Shown piece by piece: positions 10,799 through 22,239 of a stretch of 64,000 nucleotides of DNA; position 1 is the first letter of the stretch; each line of letters begins with the position of its first letter. The notes below the pieces were generated by a model. That model had not been told where the DNA came from and did no database searches. It saw nothing but the letters and a program-made list of their open reading frames with translations. The translations under genes were made by a program, and so were the position numbers. Source of the DNA: Liquidambar formosana (lineage: Eukaryota > Streptophyta > Magnoliopsida > Saxifragales > Altingiaceae); NCBI GenBank assembly GCA_039720395.1, contig CM077823.1:6810909-6874908 (forward strand). Reading direction: 5' to 3'.

Positions 10799-13336
10799 AC
10801 TATCTAATGGAATAGGCCGATCATCCCTTTGGTACTCTGCGATCTCATGGGCACAAGGTAAACCGTGTGTTCAACGATTAGCACACCCGCATAAAGAAGC
10901 ATCAATGCCAACAAACTTGGCACGCTTGATATATTCTAAGACATTCTCAAGTGCAGTAATAGATATCCCACCCCTAAGATATTTGAACTCAATTCCTGTA
11001 AATTGATGCTGAACCATCAACAAACTTTTCTAAAAGGACGCCTTGATTTCAGTATGCTGCAACTCTATTAAATTGTGTATCTGTGTCAATGATGACTCAA
11101 AATTTAATTGACTTGATCCAAGTTGCCTTTTAAGCATCGAATGTGCACTCTCTACCCTAGTAAAAGCAAAGAAAATTTGTTAATATCAAATATTTAACAA
11201 AAATATAAATTTAGAAACATATAATAAGTTAATGTTGACAAGGTACCTTTGCATTGTCACATTGCCAAAGTGCATGCAAGTGTCTGTCCAAGCTTCCATA
11301 AATCTATCACTATAAGGCAACCAAGTAGTAGATAGATATTGTAGTGGCTTGGGGATAAGCATTAAAATCTCGTCGTAGGATAGCCAAGCGCTCATGGTAA
11401 TCATCTAAAGTTGAGGACAATACAAGTGAACCCCACGAATTAAGAAAATGATTAAAAGGAGCTAGAGAGTCAAACATATTTTTGCACTTTGAAAGTACAT
11501 TCTTTGAAATGTGCCATCTACATAACAGATGCCTTGAAGTAGGGAAAACCTTATAAATGGCATTCATCAAACTCAATTCTTGATCTGTGACAATCACATC
11601 AGGCATAATACAATAAACGTCTAAGAGATTGTGTAATATCTGTAATGCCTATGTGTAGTTTTCTTCCCGCTCAGATTGTAGATATACAAATGCAACAAAA
11701 AATGTTAAATTAGTCGATGTGACCCCCACAATCTCAAATAGAGGAAGATGATACCTATTCGTCTTGTATGTGCTATCCATTATCAAAACTTGTGGAAACA
11801 AACGCAATAAGTCAACACTGGAAGGGTGTGCCCAAAATAAGTCCATGATAATATCGGTTGCATCATGACTCCTATGCCATGTAATGTACTTATATTCTTG
11901 TAACTTACCGAACAAAAATTGCATCTGTGATCTCCTGGCCTTCTCTGTAGTTTTATGCCTTTGACGTGCATTGTAAATAGTTTTCATGGTGCTTACATTG
12001 AGGGCATTCTTTCTCTTCAAAGTAACCAATATCTCTTTAGGTTTAATCATGCTCTTGGACAAATCAACCAATGTATCAGTCTCTTGTGTTGACAATCTTC
12101 CCGCATATGAGTGCCCCTCAAGATGCTGAGAAGCCGGATGGTTATGCAATCCACATATTACCTCCAACATCCACTCATCTTCTGTCTGCAACTTGCCCTT
12201 TAATGCAAAAGGGCATCCACACTTCTTCGTGCTAGTTTCTCTCTTTCTCTTTTGATTTTCGGGTACAATGTTCTTGTTCCTGTTTCTATAATAATCCCCC
12301 CTTTCACAACCAAATGTGAGCCTTGGTTTCCTATTTTTGCTTGTAACATTAGATTTTTCAATAACAATGACAAAACCATTTTTCATCCCAACTTCTCGAA
12401 CCCATTTAAATAAGGCTTCTCTACTCTTAAATATCTGCACATAAAAGAAGTAAATGTAAGTAACAAAGATACATATATTCAACTTACTATACAATAAAAA
12501 TGTAATTTAACGCACCTCATAAGTAGTAAACTCACTACTGTAATCCATGACAAACGCAGACTCAACCACAATACCTTTAATGGACACATCATCACCCTGC
12601 AACAAGTAAATAATGTCAAAAAAAATAATTTTTGCAACTGTTCGGTTATTCAAACCCGAACATATCTTATATGTTCAGACTTATAGCAAGAACAAAGCAT
12701 ATATGTTCGGACTTATGAGTAAGTAAGAACATATTATATATGTTCGGACTAATTAGTAAGAACAAAGCATATATGTTCGGACTTAGTAATAAGAACAACG
12801 TAACTTTGTTCGGACTTAGAAGTCAGAACAAAGCATATATGTTCGGACTTAGAAGTCAGAACAACATAACTTTGTTCGGATTTAGAAGTCAGAACGCGTT
12901 AAAAGTGTTCGGAGTTGCAGAAATGAACATTGTACATATGTTCGGAGTCGAGAAACTAAACAATACGAAATTCAGCATACGAAAAACTTAAACTAAACTC
13001 GATAAAAAGTGTATAAATACTTACCTTTTGGTTGCTAAGATCATCTCTATCAATACTTTTCTCCTCCATTATTCAATATAACATAAGAAACACTAATTTT
13101 TCATGGAAATATGGATTTGGTGTCAAGGTTCTTAGGGTTTGTGAGAGCATGAAGTCTATAGATGGTGGAATGTTTTTGAAGTTGGGGGTGGAGTGGGGTG
13201 GGGATAGGAAATTTTTTTAAGTCTTTAAGTAGATATGTCCTTACTGGTAAATTTACATTTAGATATAAAGAATTTCACAAATTATTTAAAAATTGGGAGG
13301 CTTAGAGTAGTTTGCGTGGTGGCAATAACCTAGCCC
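10799..13336 (-). pseudogene. decayed Mutator-like element with FAR1/FHY3-type transposase gene
   Basis: Minus-strand exons: 13069-13025 (MEEKSIDRDDLSNQK), 12596-12516, 12434-11247, 11156 to about 10805, all with GT-AG borders in consistent phase. Domains in order: FAR1-type zinc-binding region (KKCGCPFALKGK, LHNHPAS), MULE transposase core (LIMDSTYKTNRYHLPL, DVIVTDQELSLMNAI, CRWHISKNVL, AWTDTCMHFGNVT) and a C-terminal SWIM zinc finger (CGCANR-THGLPCAHE). It is broken by in-frame stops at 11649-11651, 11030-11032 and 10871-10873 and a one-base frameshift near 11345. The right element end (CAATAACCTAGCCC, 13336) matches the MULE derivatives at 41.6 and 62.6 kb. The left terminus is missing: the gene is cut off at the A1 edge. 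Such proteins are either transposases or domesticated light-signalling factors; the TIR end argues for a transposon. Confidence 0.85.
12640..12990. repeat. TGTTCGGA-containing tandem array in the transposase intron
   Basis: About nine to ten degenerate units of roughly 33 bp carry TGTTCGGACTTA and AGAACAAAGCATATA, lying in the first intron of the FAR1-like gene. Related GTTCGG/CCGAAC-rich arrays occupy the same place in the derivatives at about 41935-42370 and 62935-63370. The 83-aa plus-strand frame MFGLISKNKAYMFGL is a product of the array. Confidence 0.8.
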
Positions 13337-13724
13337 TTTACTATAATGGTGGATGCACATGTATGTATATTTAAGTCTAAATCCACTCCCTTTTTATGCT
13401 AAATCCACACGCCTTTGAAAAAAATGAGGAAAGATGTATTAAAAATAAAGCATAAGGGGTGTGGATTTAGACCCACCCTTAATTCCTATTTATAATTATA
13501 AATTACTATTACGTTTTCCATTTTTCTGAACAAATATGATTGTGATATTAAGTATGCTTGTCTAAATAGAAAATTTTTTCGTGAATAAAATCTCACTGCA
13601 CATTGTCTTTGTTGCCACGTATCACATGTGCTCCAATTAATGACTAGTTTGATTTTTTTCATTGGAGTTTTGGGATCATGACTCATGAGGAGCCCAGTAA
13701 ACGTTGGGGATACACAATGGGATC

Positions 13725-14187
13725 GAGGGTAGTCTTCGAAAATTAATTTCCCGACAGTAGAGTTGACAACATGTTTAAGGAAGAAAGGCAATTGAGGTTG
13801 ACTATCTCAAAACTACCTCCAACACTATAAGGCTTTTCAGGTAAGTTATTCCTAATTTTTTTAAAGATTGGTTCATTTGATTAACCCAGTAACATCACAT
13901 TTCGTTTTATTAAGTGTCTCGTACTATCACCCTTGTAGGGTTGGTTGAGCGGTCAGGTTTTAAATGCTCTCCAAAAATCATCGTTTCAACTTCTTGCAGC
14001 TATCGTTGTCTGTGTTGGTATAAAGTGCTTCACACAGTCTATTAAAGGATTGGCATGGACTAAGATACCACTAATCATCAATCAAGAAAAAAATAAAAAG
14101 TCTTGTAATGTATGCAGGTCAGCCAAATTACCCAATTATACCTTACCTTAACATTTCTTTCTTAGCAAAAATATAAAAAAAAAATAC

Positions 14188-14228
<41 letters not shown>

Positions 14229-14330
14229 TAGATAGATATATATAGAAATTTCGACCATTTCACCATCCCTATGACATTTTTTGGTAACCCTATAAATTTT
14301 GATTAGTCACTTTGTAAAACTAATTATAGT
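13725..14330 (-). pseudogene. NLR LRR-domain relic 2
   Basis: The A2 counterpart of the 1880-2462 relic, with the same SINE insertion and the same stretch of receptor LRR. A long (AT)n tract (14189-14226) replaces the short AT run of copy 1. There is no open frame. Confidence 0.75.
13927..14099 (+). mobile_element. tRNA-derived SINE, copy 2
   Basis: Same element and same position in the relic as 2091-2264 (GGTTGGTTGAGCGGTCAGG, TCGTTTCAACTTC, A-rich tail). It was inherited through the A1/A2 duplication rather than inserted independently. Confidence 0.75.
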
Positions 14331-14761
14331 ACACACATGTTGCATGTGAATGTTTTGTGTGAATTTTTTTTTTTTTTTTTTTCAAAAGATAACGTAAATT
14401 AAAAAAATCATTAGCTGTGATTTGTTATATTTTGGTTTTTAAATCATTAGCGAACAAAAATTACAAATAATAATAATAATAATAATAATAAAATCCAACG
14501 GCTGTGATTTGTTGGGTTCCTTGTCTTACATCAAGCCGCCCACTTGAAAAGAAATCATCCTCAAGTTCCTTTTTTGATCTTGAAATCTTCCTTTTTATAT
14601 AAGAAAATATTTCGAATACTTCAACTGCTTCAATTTCTCTTGAAAATTATTCCCTTTAAATTATGCTACTCGAATTATATTCGTTGGAACCTTTAATTGA
14701 TTGAGATGGCCAACCAACAAGATTTGAAAACCAAATTAAAGTCTTCAACAACTCTTGTACC

Positions 14762-15383
14762 ACTTAAACCAAGAATATATTGAAAGAGATTGTATATTAT
14801 TCACACACATGTATTAGGGTTGTACATGAGTATTTATAAGGAGATACAATGTGCAAATAAGGTAAGGTGGAAAATCAAAGATTACATAAGGCACATATCA
14901 TGCCAAACACATCACATGTGTTAATAGTAATAGTGGCCGTCAACAGTAATAGTGGAGGGTGGACAGCGAGTGGAGCCATCAATAAACCCAATGAGATCTT
15001 GGCCACGGAGATAGGAAAAAAGTTGGGTTTTCCAATACAAAAAATTGGTGGAGGAGAGTTTAAGAGAGATAAAGTGGTGAGCATTATAGAGAGAGGGCTG
15101 TGGGGAAGGGTTGGGACTTGAGGAGGAAGTGGGTTGAATGGTAGAGTCAGGAGAGGAAGTGGCAGATTGAGAACTTGAGGAAGCCATGGCCAAGGTAGAG
15201 AGAGCGGCTCTGATACCAACTTAAACTAAGAATATATTGAAAGAGATTGTATATTATTCACACACATGCATCAGGGTTGTACATGAGTATTTATAAGGAG
15301 ATACGATGTGCAAATAAGGTAAGGTGGAAAATCAAAGATTACATAAGACACATATCATGCCAAACACATCACATGTGTTAACA
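14762..15383 (-). mobile_element. miniature LTR retrotransposon, copy in A2
   Basis: LTRs at 14762-14936 and 15219-15383; primer-binding site TGGTATCAGAGC on the minus strand next to the right LTR; GTACC target duplications at 14757-14761 and 15384-15388. The identical position in A1 shows the insertion predates duplication A. Confidence 0.85.
14921..15193 (-). pseudogene. truncated Copia-type gag N-terminus, copy in A2
   Basis: 90-aa frame beginning MAMASSSSQSATSS with the LKLSSTNFLYWKTQLF motif. It differs from the A1 copy at FSYL versus FPYL and in the last residue. It ends where the interior deletion begins. Not a functional capsid protein on its own as far as the sequence shows. Confidence 0.75.
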
Positions 15384-15775
15384 GTACCTAACTTGTTGCT
15401 CAATTGAATGTAAAGTAAATTAAACCAGCTGTAATGAAACAAAAATTAGAAACCAACGTTTGTATTTTTATGAAACCAAGTGGCCATTTTAATATATTCC
15501 AATCTTCTTTTTCCTACCACATCTGTGTTTTATGAAGCCAAGTGGACGTTTTTTAACTCTAAACATATCTTTCAAAGCAGGTCCCCACCTACGTGGCTAC
15601 ACACCACATTTTATCGGGTACATCGGATTGAGGAATTGGGGCATTTTTTATATATCAATCTTTCTTTTATTGTACAATTGAAAGGGTTTGAACTTTGAAC
15701 CCAGGGTGAATTACACAACTTCTGGGAGGATTGGCCTCCTACAAAGATTTAACATGGTTTATATTTTTATTTGCA

Positions 15776-17763
15776 CTAGTTATTGCACATGTGCATTGCA
15801 CGTGGATTTTTTGTCAACAATAAAATGATTTAAAGATCATCAATTATTTTTGCTAGATAAACATATAAAAGATCGATGTTTCCCAAGATCATTTTAGCTT
15901 GAATAGGGATTGACCATTTTCATGTAGCATAGCCCTCATCTAGTGGTAATTATCTCTTCAATATTGTCCATATCGATTAAATATAAACTTTATTTACTTA
16001 AGGAAGGTTATGCGGCCATTTGTTCTTTAACATTTAATTCATATCAAGTGTGAAGATTTGAGATGTTAAGAAATTATTTATTACTCCGTAGAAGGTTTTA
16101 GTCCATGTACATCAAATGATCTGGAAAGAAATGCTAATACATAATGACACGTAACTATCAAGAATCTTGAGAAATAACTTATTCATTGTCCACCAATTTT
16201 CTACACATCTACAATCAGAAACATATCAATGAAGAAGGAAAAAAGAGAATAATTAGAACCAAAATAAATGGAGAAAGTATATACTTAATCTTTAGAGAGA
16301 ATTTAATTTGGTTGAATTGTTAACCATATAGCCAGTCCATTGTATCGTAGAAATTATATGCAAGAGAATAGACTAAATTTATTAATGAATTAGTAGTTTA
16401 TATAAAGTGACTCACACATCAACAAATTCTAATACATTTTGGATCACTTAAAGAATAAGTACATGCTCAAAAAGATAAGAATCCTAACACCATATTACTA
16501 TCATGGGATATTATTCCACTTCATCCAAATGAAACTTTACTACTACCTCTTTTCATCTTCTTTGTATTTTTTTTTTTTTTGGTTGAAGAATCTATGGATC
16601 CCCACTTTGTAGTGACACATTCCACAATGCATCATTACAGCTCAACATCCCATTAATTGAAACAACCAAATATAACATAGCATGAAAACTAATATTAGGA
16701 TTCAAAAAATTGAAAAAATTACAAATAAAAAAATAAGGCAAGATGCCTCATCAAGAACATTTAGAAGCTTAAGGCCCTTGTTCTCCGGCCCACCCCTTAA
16801 ATCACTCATAAACAGTGTAGTCTTGAAATGAGAATTTTAATTTCCAAGAAAAAATCAGAAAGACAACATAGAGATTGAGCATTTAAAAAAAATAAAATAA
16901 AATAAAATACATAACTCTTACAAGGGATTTTTTATCAGCAAGAAAAAATTAGAAAGAGAATGAGCATATAAAAATAGTTTTTCAATTCCCATCGGATATT
17001 TCCAAGAGCAATTTTTCATCAAAAGAAAAAATATAATTAGATGATTTACCACGTAAAATAAAGGGTTTAGCATTCAAACACAAAAGCATTTTAGCAAATT
17101 GCTTATGAAACTCTATCAATCAAATCAAAAGTAAGTAAAAATACTTATAGCAAAAATAAAAAATACAAAACCAAAAACTTGAATAAGAAAAACTCTAGGA
17201 AAGATATATAGAATTTAAATGAAATATGATTGTATAAAATTAATTTCTCAGAGGAATAAAATTAAATAAAACCTAATGTGATTATTAGTATTCAAACCAA
17301 AACCCAACTTAACAAATTTCCAGCATTATAATTTGCAGAGCAAAACTTACCAGAGAAGGGAAAAGTCGCCGTTAATGGAAAAGGTGAAGAGAAGGTTAAA
17401 GTTACTCTTGATGGAGAAAGTGGAATTTACAATCCGGCTGTTTATTTATTATATACGAATTATAGATTCTGTTTTCTTAAAATTCCTATCTAGATTTGGT
17501 TTTATTTAATTATTATACGAATTATAGTTTCCTTAGAATTCCTATTAAGGTATGTGTTTTATATTTCTATATTTCCTATATATGCAGAAGGGTAATTGTA
17601 TAGTTTCCTTAGAATTCTTATTAAGGTATGTGTTTTATATAACTATATTTCCTATATATGCAGAAGGGTAGTTGTGTATTTAAAAATTCAAATAAGGGTA
17701 TATTAGTCAATTAAAAGTTTTTCTCATATTCGTCTTTTTATAGGTAGTATAGATAGATATAGA
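15776..17763 (-). mobile_element. non-autonomous Helitron, copy in A2
   Basis: Same ends as 7468-9454: minus-strand TCTATATCTATC start and CTAG end after a hairpin, here with one stem mismatch (CACGTGCA/TGCACATG). The interior is colinear with A1. The region between 16560 and 16600 has an expanded T tract. Confidence 0.6.
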
Positions 17764-17975
17764 TATAAGCTAATTTTTTTATTTATTTAAAAAGTATATC
17801 AATGGCCCCTTCAAATTATTTTTTCTCCCAAATATAGCCTCCCAATCATATGTATAATTCATTCTCATGCCCATTCTTTCCTATTCTATTTCAAATTTTT
17901 GGACACAAAACTAGTAAAGCCCTAGAAAAGTGAAATTTTTTAAATGGTAAAGTTCTACAAAGATTTGGAGTTCTA

Positions 17976-17977
17976 CA

Positions 17978-18016
<39 letters not shown>

Positions 18017-18200
18017 TGACGAATTGGAGTGGAAGAGGAAAGAAAGAGGGAGAGAGAGTGACGAATTGGAGTGGAAGAGGAAAGAGAGAGGGAGAGAGAG
18101 TGACGAAGTGGAGTACTGGAAGACGAGAGAGAGAGAGAGAGAAAAAGAGAGAGAAAAGAGAAAATGAAGGATGGAGAGAGAGAGAGAGAGAGAAAGAGGA
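17976..18200. repeat. (GA)n-rich satellite, copy in A2
   Basis: GA runs with three interspersed GTGACGAA-type words, against two in A1. The local frames on both strands are repeat artefacts. Confidence 0.9.
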
Positions 18201-18866
18201 GGGGAAAAAAAAAGGTGAGGGCCAAATTTTTATTTATTTATTTAAAATTAGGGGTACTTTGGTCTACACATAGGTTGCTGTAATAAGTTGCTAAAACTAG
18301 TTGTATGTAGCATTCTCTAATTAATATATAATACTAGTTTATGGGCTAACTTAATTCTTTTTCCCAAAGCATCTTACAAATACCAAATCTTTGTTATTTC
18401 CCAACATGAAGGTGCCAAGAGTTGTCCACCCAGTAAACATAAAGCAATAATGTGGCACCCCATAGAATTCCCCCATTATGATGCCTAATGCCTTCTTACT
18501 CTTTATAGGCTGTAATTTTTGAAAAATTTAATTTATTCGAAGGCAATTCCTCATTCTAGCTATTGCAATAGAACTTGAGTAGTGAAAGATAAGACCATTA
18601 TTAGAGGACCAAAATATAAAATCACTGATGTAGCTGAACCTGATTGGTAAGTGGTTTCAACACTGTTAAGAGACAAAAAATATCTAAATATGGGAATTTC
18701 TAATTTCGCGGGTGAGATTGCTTAAAAAATTAGATAATTGGGTTTTTATCTAAATTTTGAATACCACTTCCTCAAACATTCTCCTTCAATTCAGCAATTC
18801 CCAAAAAGGAACCCACTTGCACTCGAAACCACCTCTCTCATTCGACTAGGTTTCATCAAAACACTC

Positions 18867-19300
18867 CACAATAATTGCATCAGGATACTCACAAAAACTC
18901 AACCACGACAATTCAGATAAATTGAGATTTTATTTAGATAACAATGGGGTTTACACCTCTCCTCCTTTTCCTCCCCACAAACCCAGGCAACAACCACATC
19001 CCCACCTAAATTCAAGATAAAATAAACAATGATGCATCACACATAAAATGCATCATATAATTCCACAAGAATTGCATTAGGATAATCACAAAAAACTCAA
19101 CAACAACAATTCAGATAAGTTGAGATTTTAACCAGATAACAATGGTGTTCACACCTCTTCTCCCTTTCCTCCCCACAAACCTAGGCAACAGCCACATCCC
19201 CACCTAAATTCAAGATAAAATAAACAATGATGCATCACACATAAAATGCATCATATAATTCCGCAAGAATTGCATCAGGATAATCACAAAAACATGAATA
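18867..19300. repeat. 197-bp tandem repeat array
   Basis: Unit starts at about 18867, 19063 and 19261 (CACAATAATTGCATCAGG and variants), each followed by GATGCATCACACATAAAATG in the complete units. The third unit breaks off into unique sequence near 19290. Confidence 0.75.
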
Positions 19301-19625
19301 ATTGTTTATACTTCTGCATTTATCTTGAAAATTTTTATCTTCTTCAAGAGCATGAATAATTGTAAAATCATGTTTTTATCTTCTTCAGCATTTATCTTGA
19401 AAAAACAAATGAAACTTGACAAAGGCAACAGCTGCGATGGGGATATCGGAAGACTTCCAAATTCTAAAGACGATGCGACAATAAAAATGCAGAATCTCCC
19501 GGTGTCGGAGTAGATCAAAGGAAAGCAGAGATATCCCTGTATCAAAAAAAGGAATTCCAAAAACAAACAGTTACCTATTTGAGATGAATGTAATCCCTAA
19601 AATAAAGGGAGCATTAATGGAAGAA

Positions 19626-20068
19626 ACGTGATAACAATATCACTACTATTGGGGATATAATTCCTTGAATATAGGAATTCAGATATGAAATAAATTCTGA
19701 ATGGGAGTCAACTATAACGTTAAGAGACCACCGTTAGTCGTCATATGGTTTTGGTCTTGCTAATTCGTCCTCCTTATCATTTTCCTAGTTTTTAAGGTTT
19801 AAGCAAAATTGAGTCCTCATAGGTTACTTTATTAGTCGGGGTTAATTTCTTATTTTGTTATTTCTAGTTTTGTAAGAAGTAAGTTTTCTATAAATTAGGT
19901 TGTAGGCCTCTTGGCGAAGGTAATTGAAGTTTTCCATTAATAATGAATTTATTTAAGAGTTTTACTCTCTTTTGGTCATGGATTCGAGTGTTACCCTATT
20001 GCTAGTGGATTTGAGTATTTTCTAAGAAGGCAGTACCCTTCTTCTTGTTTACGATTTCTGCTACGTCA
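19626..20068. mobile_element. probable solo LTR
   Basis: About 443 bp of unique sequence interrupts a module that is continuous at 33834 (GTGGAAGAATGGCC). AAGAA stands on both sides (19621-19625, 20069-20073). The interior has LTR-like features: TATAAATTAGG near 19889 followed by a CT/TT-rich leader, and an end in TACGTCA. The start (ACGTGATAAC) is not a clean TG, so the exact left border is uncertain. Confidence 0.4.
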
Positions 20069-20663
20069 AAGAATGGCCATTATGAAACTGGTTGATAGTT
20101 CTAGGCTGGATGAACTAACCTAAAGGGCCTCATGTTTTCTTTATGCTTGGACCGTATACAAGATTTGGCGCTGTTTAGTTGCATGCTGAGTCGCCAATGG
20201 CGGAACTTTTCTGTTGGTTGATTTATTTGTGCGAGGTAATTTGTTATTTTAGAAGGGTGGCAGTGTCAAAACCTTTGGGTTTTTTGGGTAAATTTTTCAA
20301 GAATGCCTAATTCATGTTTCTTGTTTAATTTTCCTTATGGAGGCATACATGACTTTGTTTTCTGGAACCGCTTTCAAAAGGAAAAAGAAAAAGAACCTAG
20401 ACTATGTTAGGAATCTGCTACATTAGCACTACTTCAATATAAATGTAAAGAAAAAAGAAATTTCGATATAATCATAAAAAGGTAAGAATTCCCCAGCATA
20501 GATGAACATAAAAGAATATGTAAAACGAGTTTGAAGAACCATGCAAATCAAATACATCACAATCAGTCTTACAGTCGACCACATGATCCATAAGAATTCT
20601 AGGGAAATTAATGTATAAAAATGGTCCAATTCCATCGACTTAAAGAAGAGAACTTTTGCAGCA
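20069..20663. repeat. conserved non-coding module, copy 1 of 3
   Basis: From GAATGGCCATTA through TTGCATGCTGAGTCGC, ATGGCGGAAC and CTTATGGAGGCATA, this is shared with 33836-34130 and 35480-35775. The following GAATTCCCCAG(C/G)ATAGATGAAC part is shared with 34975. No open frame is conserved between copies. Confidence 0.6.
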
Positions 20664-21823
20664 TCAAAATCCCCATACAACAGCTTGAATCACGATTAGT
20701 CAAGCAGCAATAGCCTCACATTCACGGCACAAAACTGCTAAAAGCACAACTCCTTGACAACCATAATCTCTATTTTCTGTATAATACACATGAAGCCAGC
20801 TGCGTGACTCCTGAATTGACTTGCATCACATGACACTCAAACTTCTATGCAGATTCCCAATACACTAGTATCCCAAATACAACAACAATCCAACCAAATA
20901 ATACTGTCTCCAAAAATCAGCAAACCAACAAAAAAGCCCTACCCTAAACGGTCAAACCCCAAATCCAGCAACCAGAATATAACCACAAATTAATACTCTT
21001 GCAATATGCAAAAATAAGCCACTAAATGAACTCTAGCTACAGCTCCCCATAGACCAGCAATGCTCAAATACAAAGCTACAAACCCAACATCCAATTAAAG
21101 AAACGAATATGAATGCCAACAGCAGCTAGCACACTAGAACAGAGCAAGATACTGCCGCCAAGAATCATTATAGTACAGCAATAGAACCAGATATTAAAGC
21201 TTGTCATGCAACCATTGTATGATTTAGGACTTGAGATATTTGGAGAATATTATGGCCAAAGCATCATATAGTACTAAATTTGGATATTTTCTATTTTAGT
21301 TTACAGATGTATTATTTTGGATGCTTACTGCTTCATGGAGCTATTATTTTCCATCCAAAATTGAAAAAAAAATTAAAGCATCTCAGTTTTTAACTCTATT
21401 TTGGGCCATACCTGAATTTGTTGCTATTTTATTGCCTATGATTTTGGTATGTTCTCACCAATCAGTCAGTTTTAAATGCAGCATATACAGGGAACAGTAC
21501 TTTGCTCACAAACCATCATTAATTCTCTCTATATATTTGGGAGTTCTAGACCAATAAGCATGTATAACAGAAAGCTTTAAGTTATACATGTACATAATCT
21601 CACATAAGATCCTAAATCAAAACTAAGTGATGAAAATGAAAAGCTAGAACTCTTTCAGACATTAAATGACAAGCACAAACAAAAATTAAGAAGAAATTAA
21701 ACTAATAGAAACTTACAGTACTTAATAAGTATATACCCAAATTTGTTTCTATAGTAATGGATTTTTGTTCAATGGATTGTAATTTTCGTATTACATCTAT
21801 CATTTCATAGCATGCCCAACATG
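20664..21823. repeat. module D, copy D1 (left part)
   Basis: Colinear with 50836-52430 (CATCAAAATCCCCATACA, TTGACTTGCATCACATGACA, CTCCCCATAGACCAGCAATG). It resumes at 25306 after the hAT insertion. A/C-rich in the first half. No gene recognised. Confidence 0.65.
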
Positions 21824-22047
21824 TAGGCCTGGCAATTTGGGCGGGTTGGGTGGGTTTGGGTTTAGGATAAATGGGTTGGGTTGGGTCATTAATGGGTTAT
21901 GTAATTTATGCCATTAATGGGTTGGGTTATGCCCAACCCAATTATTGTGCAAACCCAAAACCAACCCGCAACCGACCCAATTATGACCCGGCCCAGATTT
22001 AAACCCAATCCACATTCTAAACCGACCCATTTTGTGCCCTAGTTTTC

Positions 22048-22069
22048 TCTCTCTCTCTCTCTCTCTCTC
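22048..22069. repeat. short (CT)n microsatellite near the left hAT end
   Basis: An uninterrupted CT run immediately after the left subterminal GGGTT zone. Confidence 0.85.
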
Positions 22070-22239
22070 AATGTAGTAAACAAGCCTCATACAATTAAAT
22101 GGAGCTCATACAATTAAATGGAAAAGCAACATGAAAAAATTCAAAGATATCCCAAAGACCTCATACAATTCTGAAGATGAACAAAAAATTCCAGATTAAA
22201 GAAAGAGTAGCTATGAAAAAATTCTGAAGATAAAAAAAT

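Larger units (their letters stand above)
13337..19143. repeat. segmental duplication A, copy A2
   Basis: Direct-repeat partner of 1498-10798, starting right after the MULE right end (CTAGCCC/TTTACTATAATGG). It lacks the CACTA insertion and so preserves its empty site at about 14569-14577. It contains LRR relic 2, SINE copy 2, mini-LTR element, Helitron, GA satellite and a fuller 197-bp repeat array. Confidence 0.85.

Noticed and set aside
12740..12991. 83-aa plus-strand frame with repeated MFGL and SQN words
   Set aside because: It is the intron tandem array of the FAR1-like gene read in the wrong direction.
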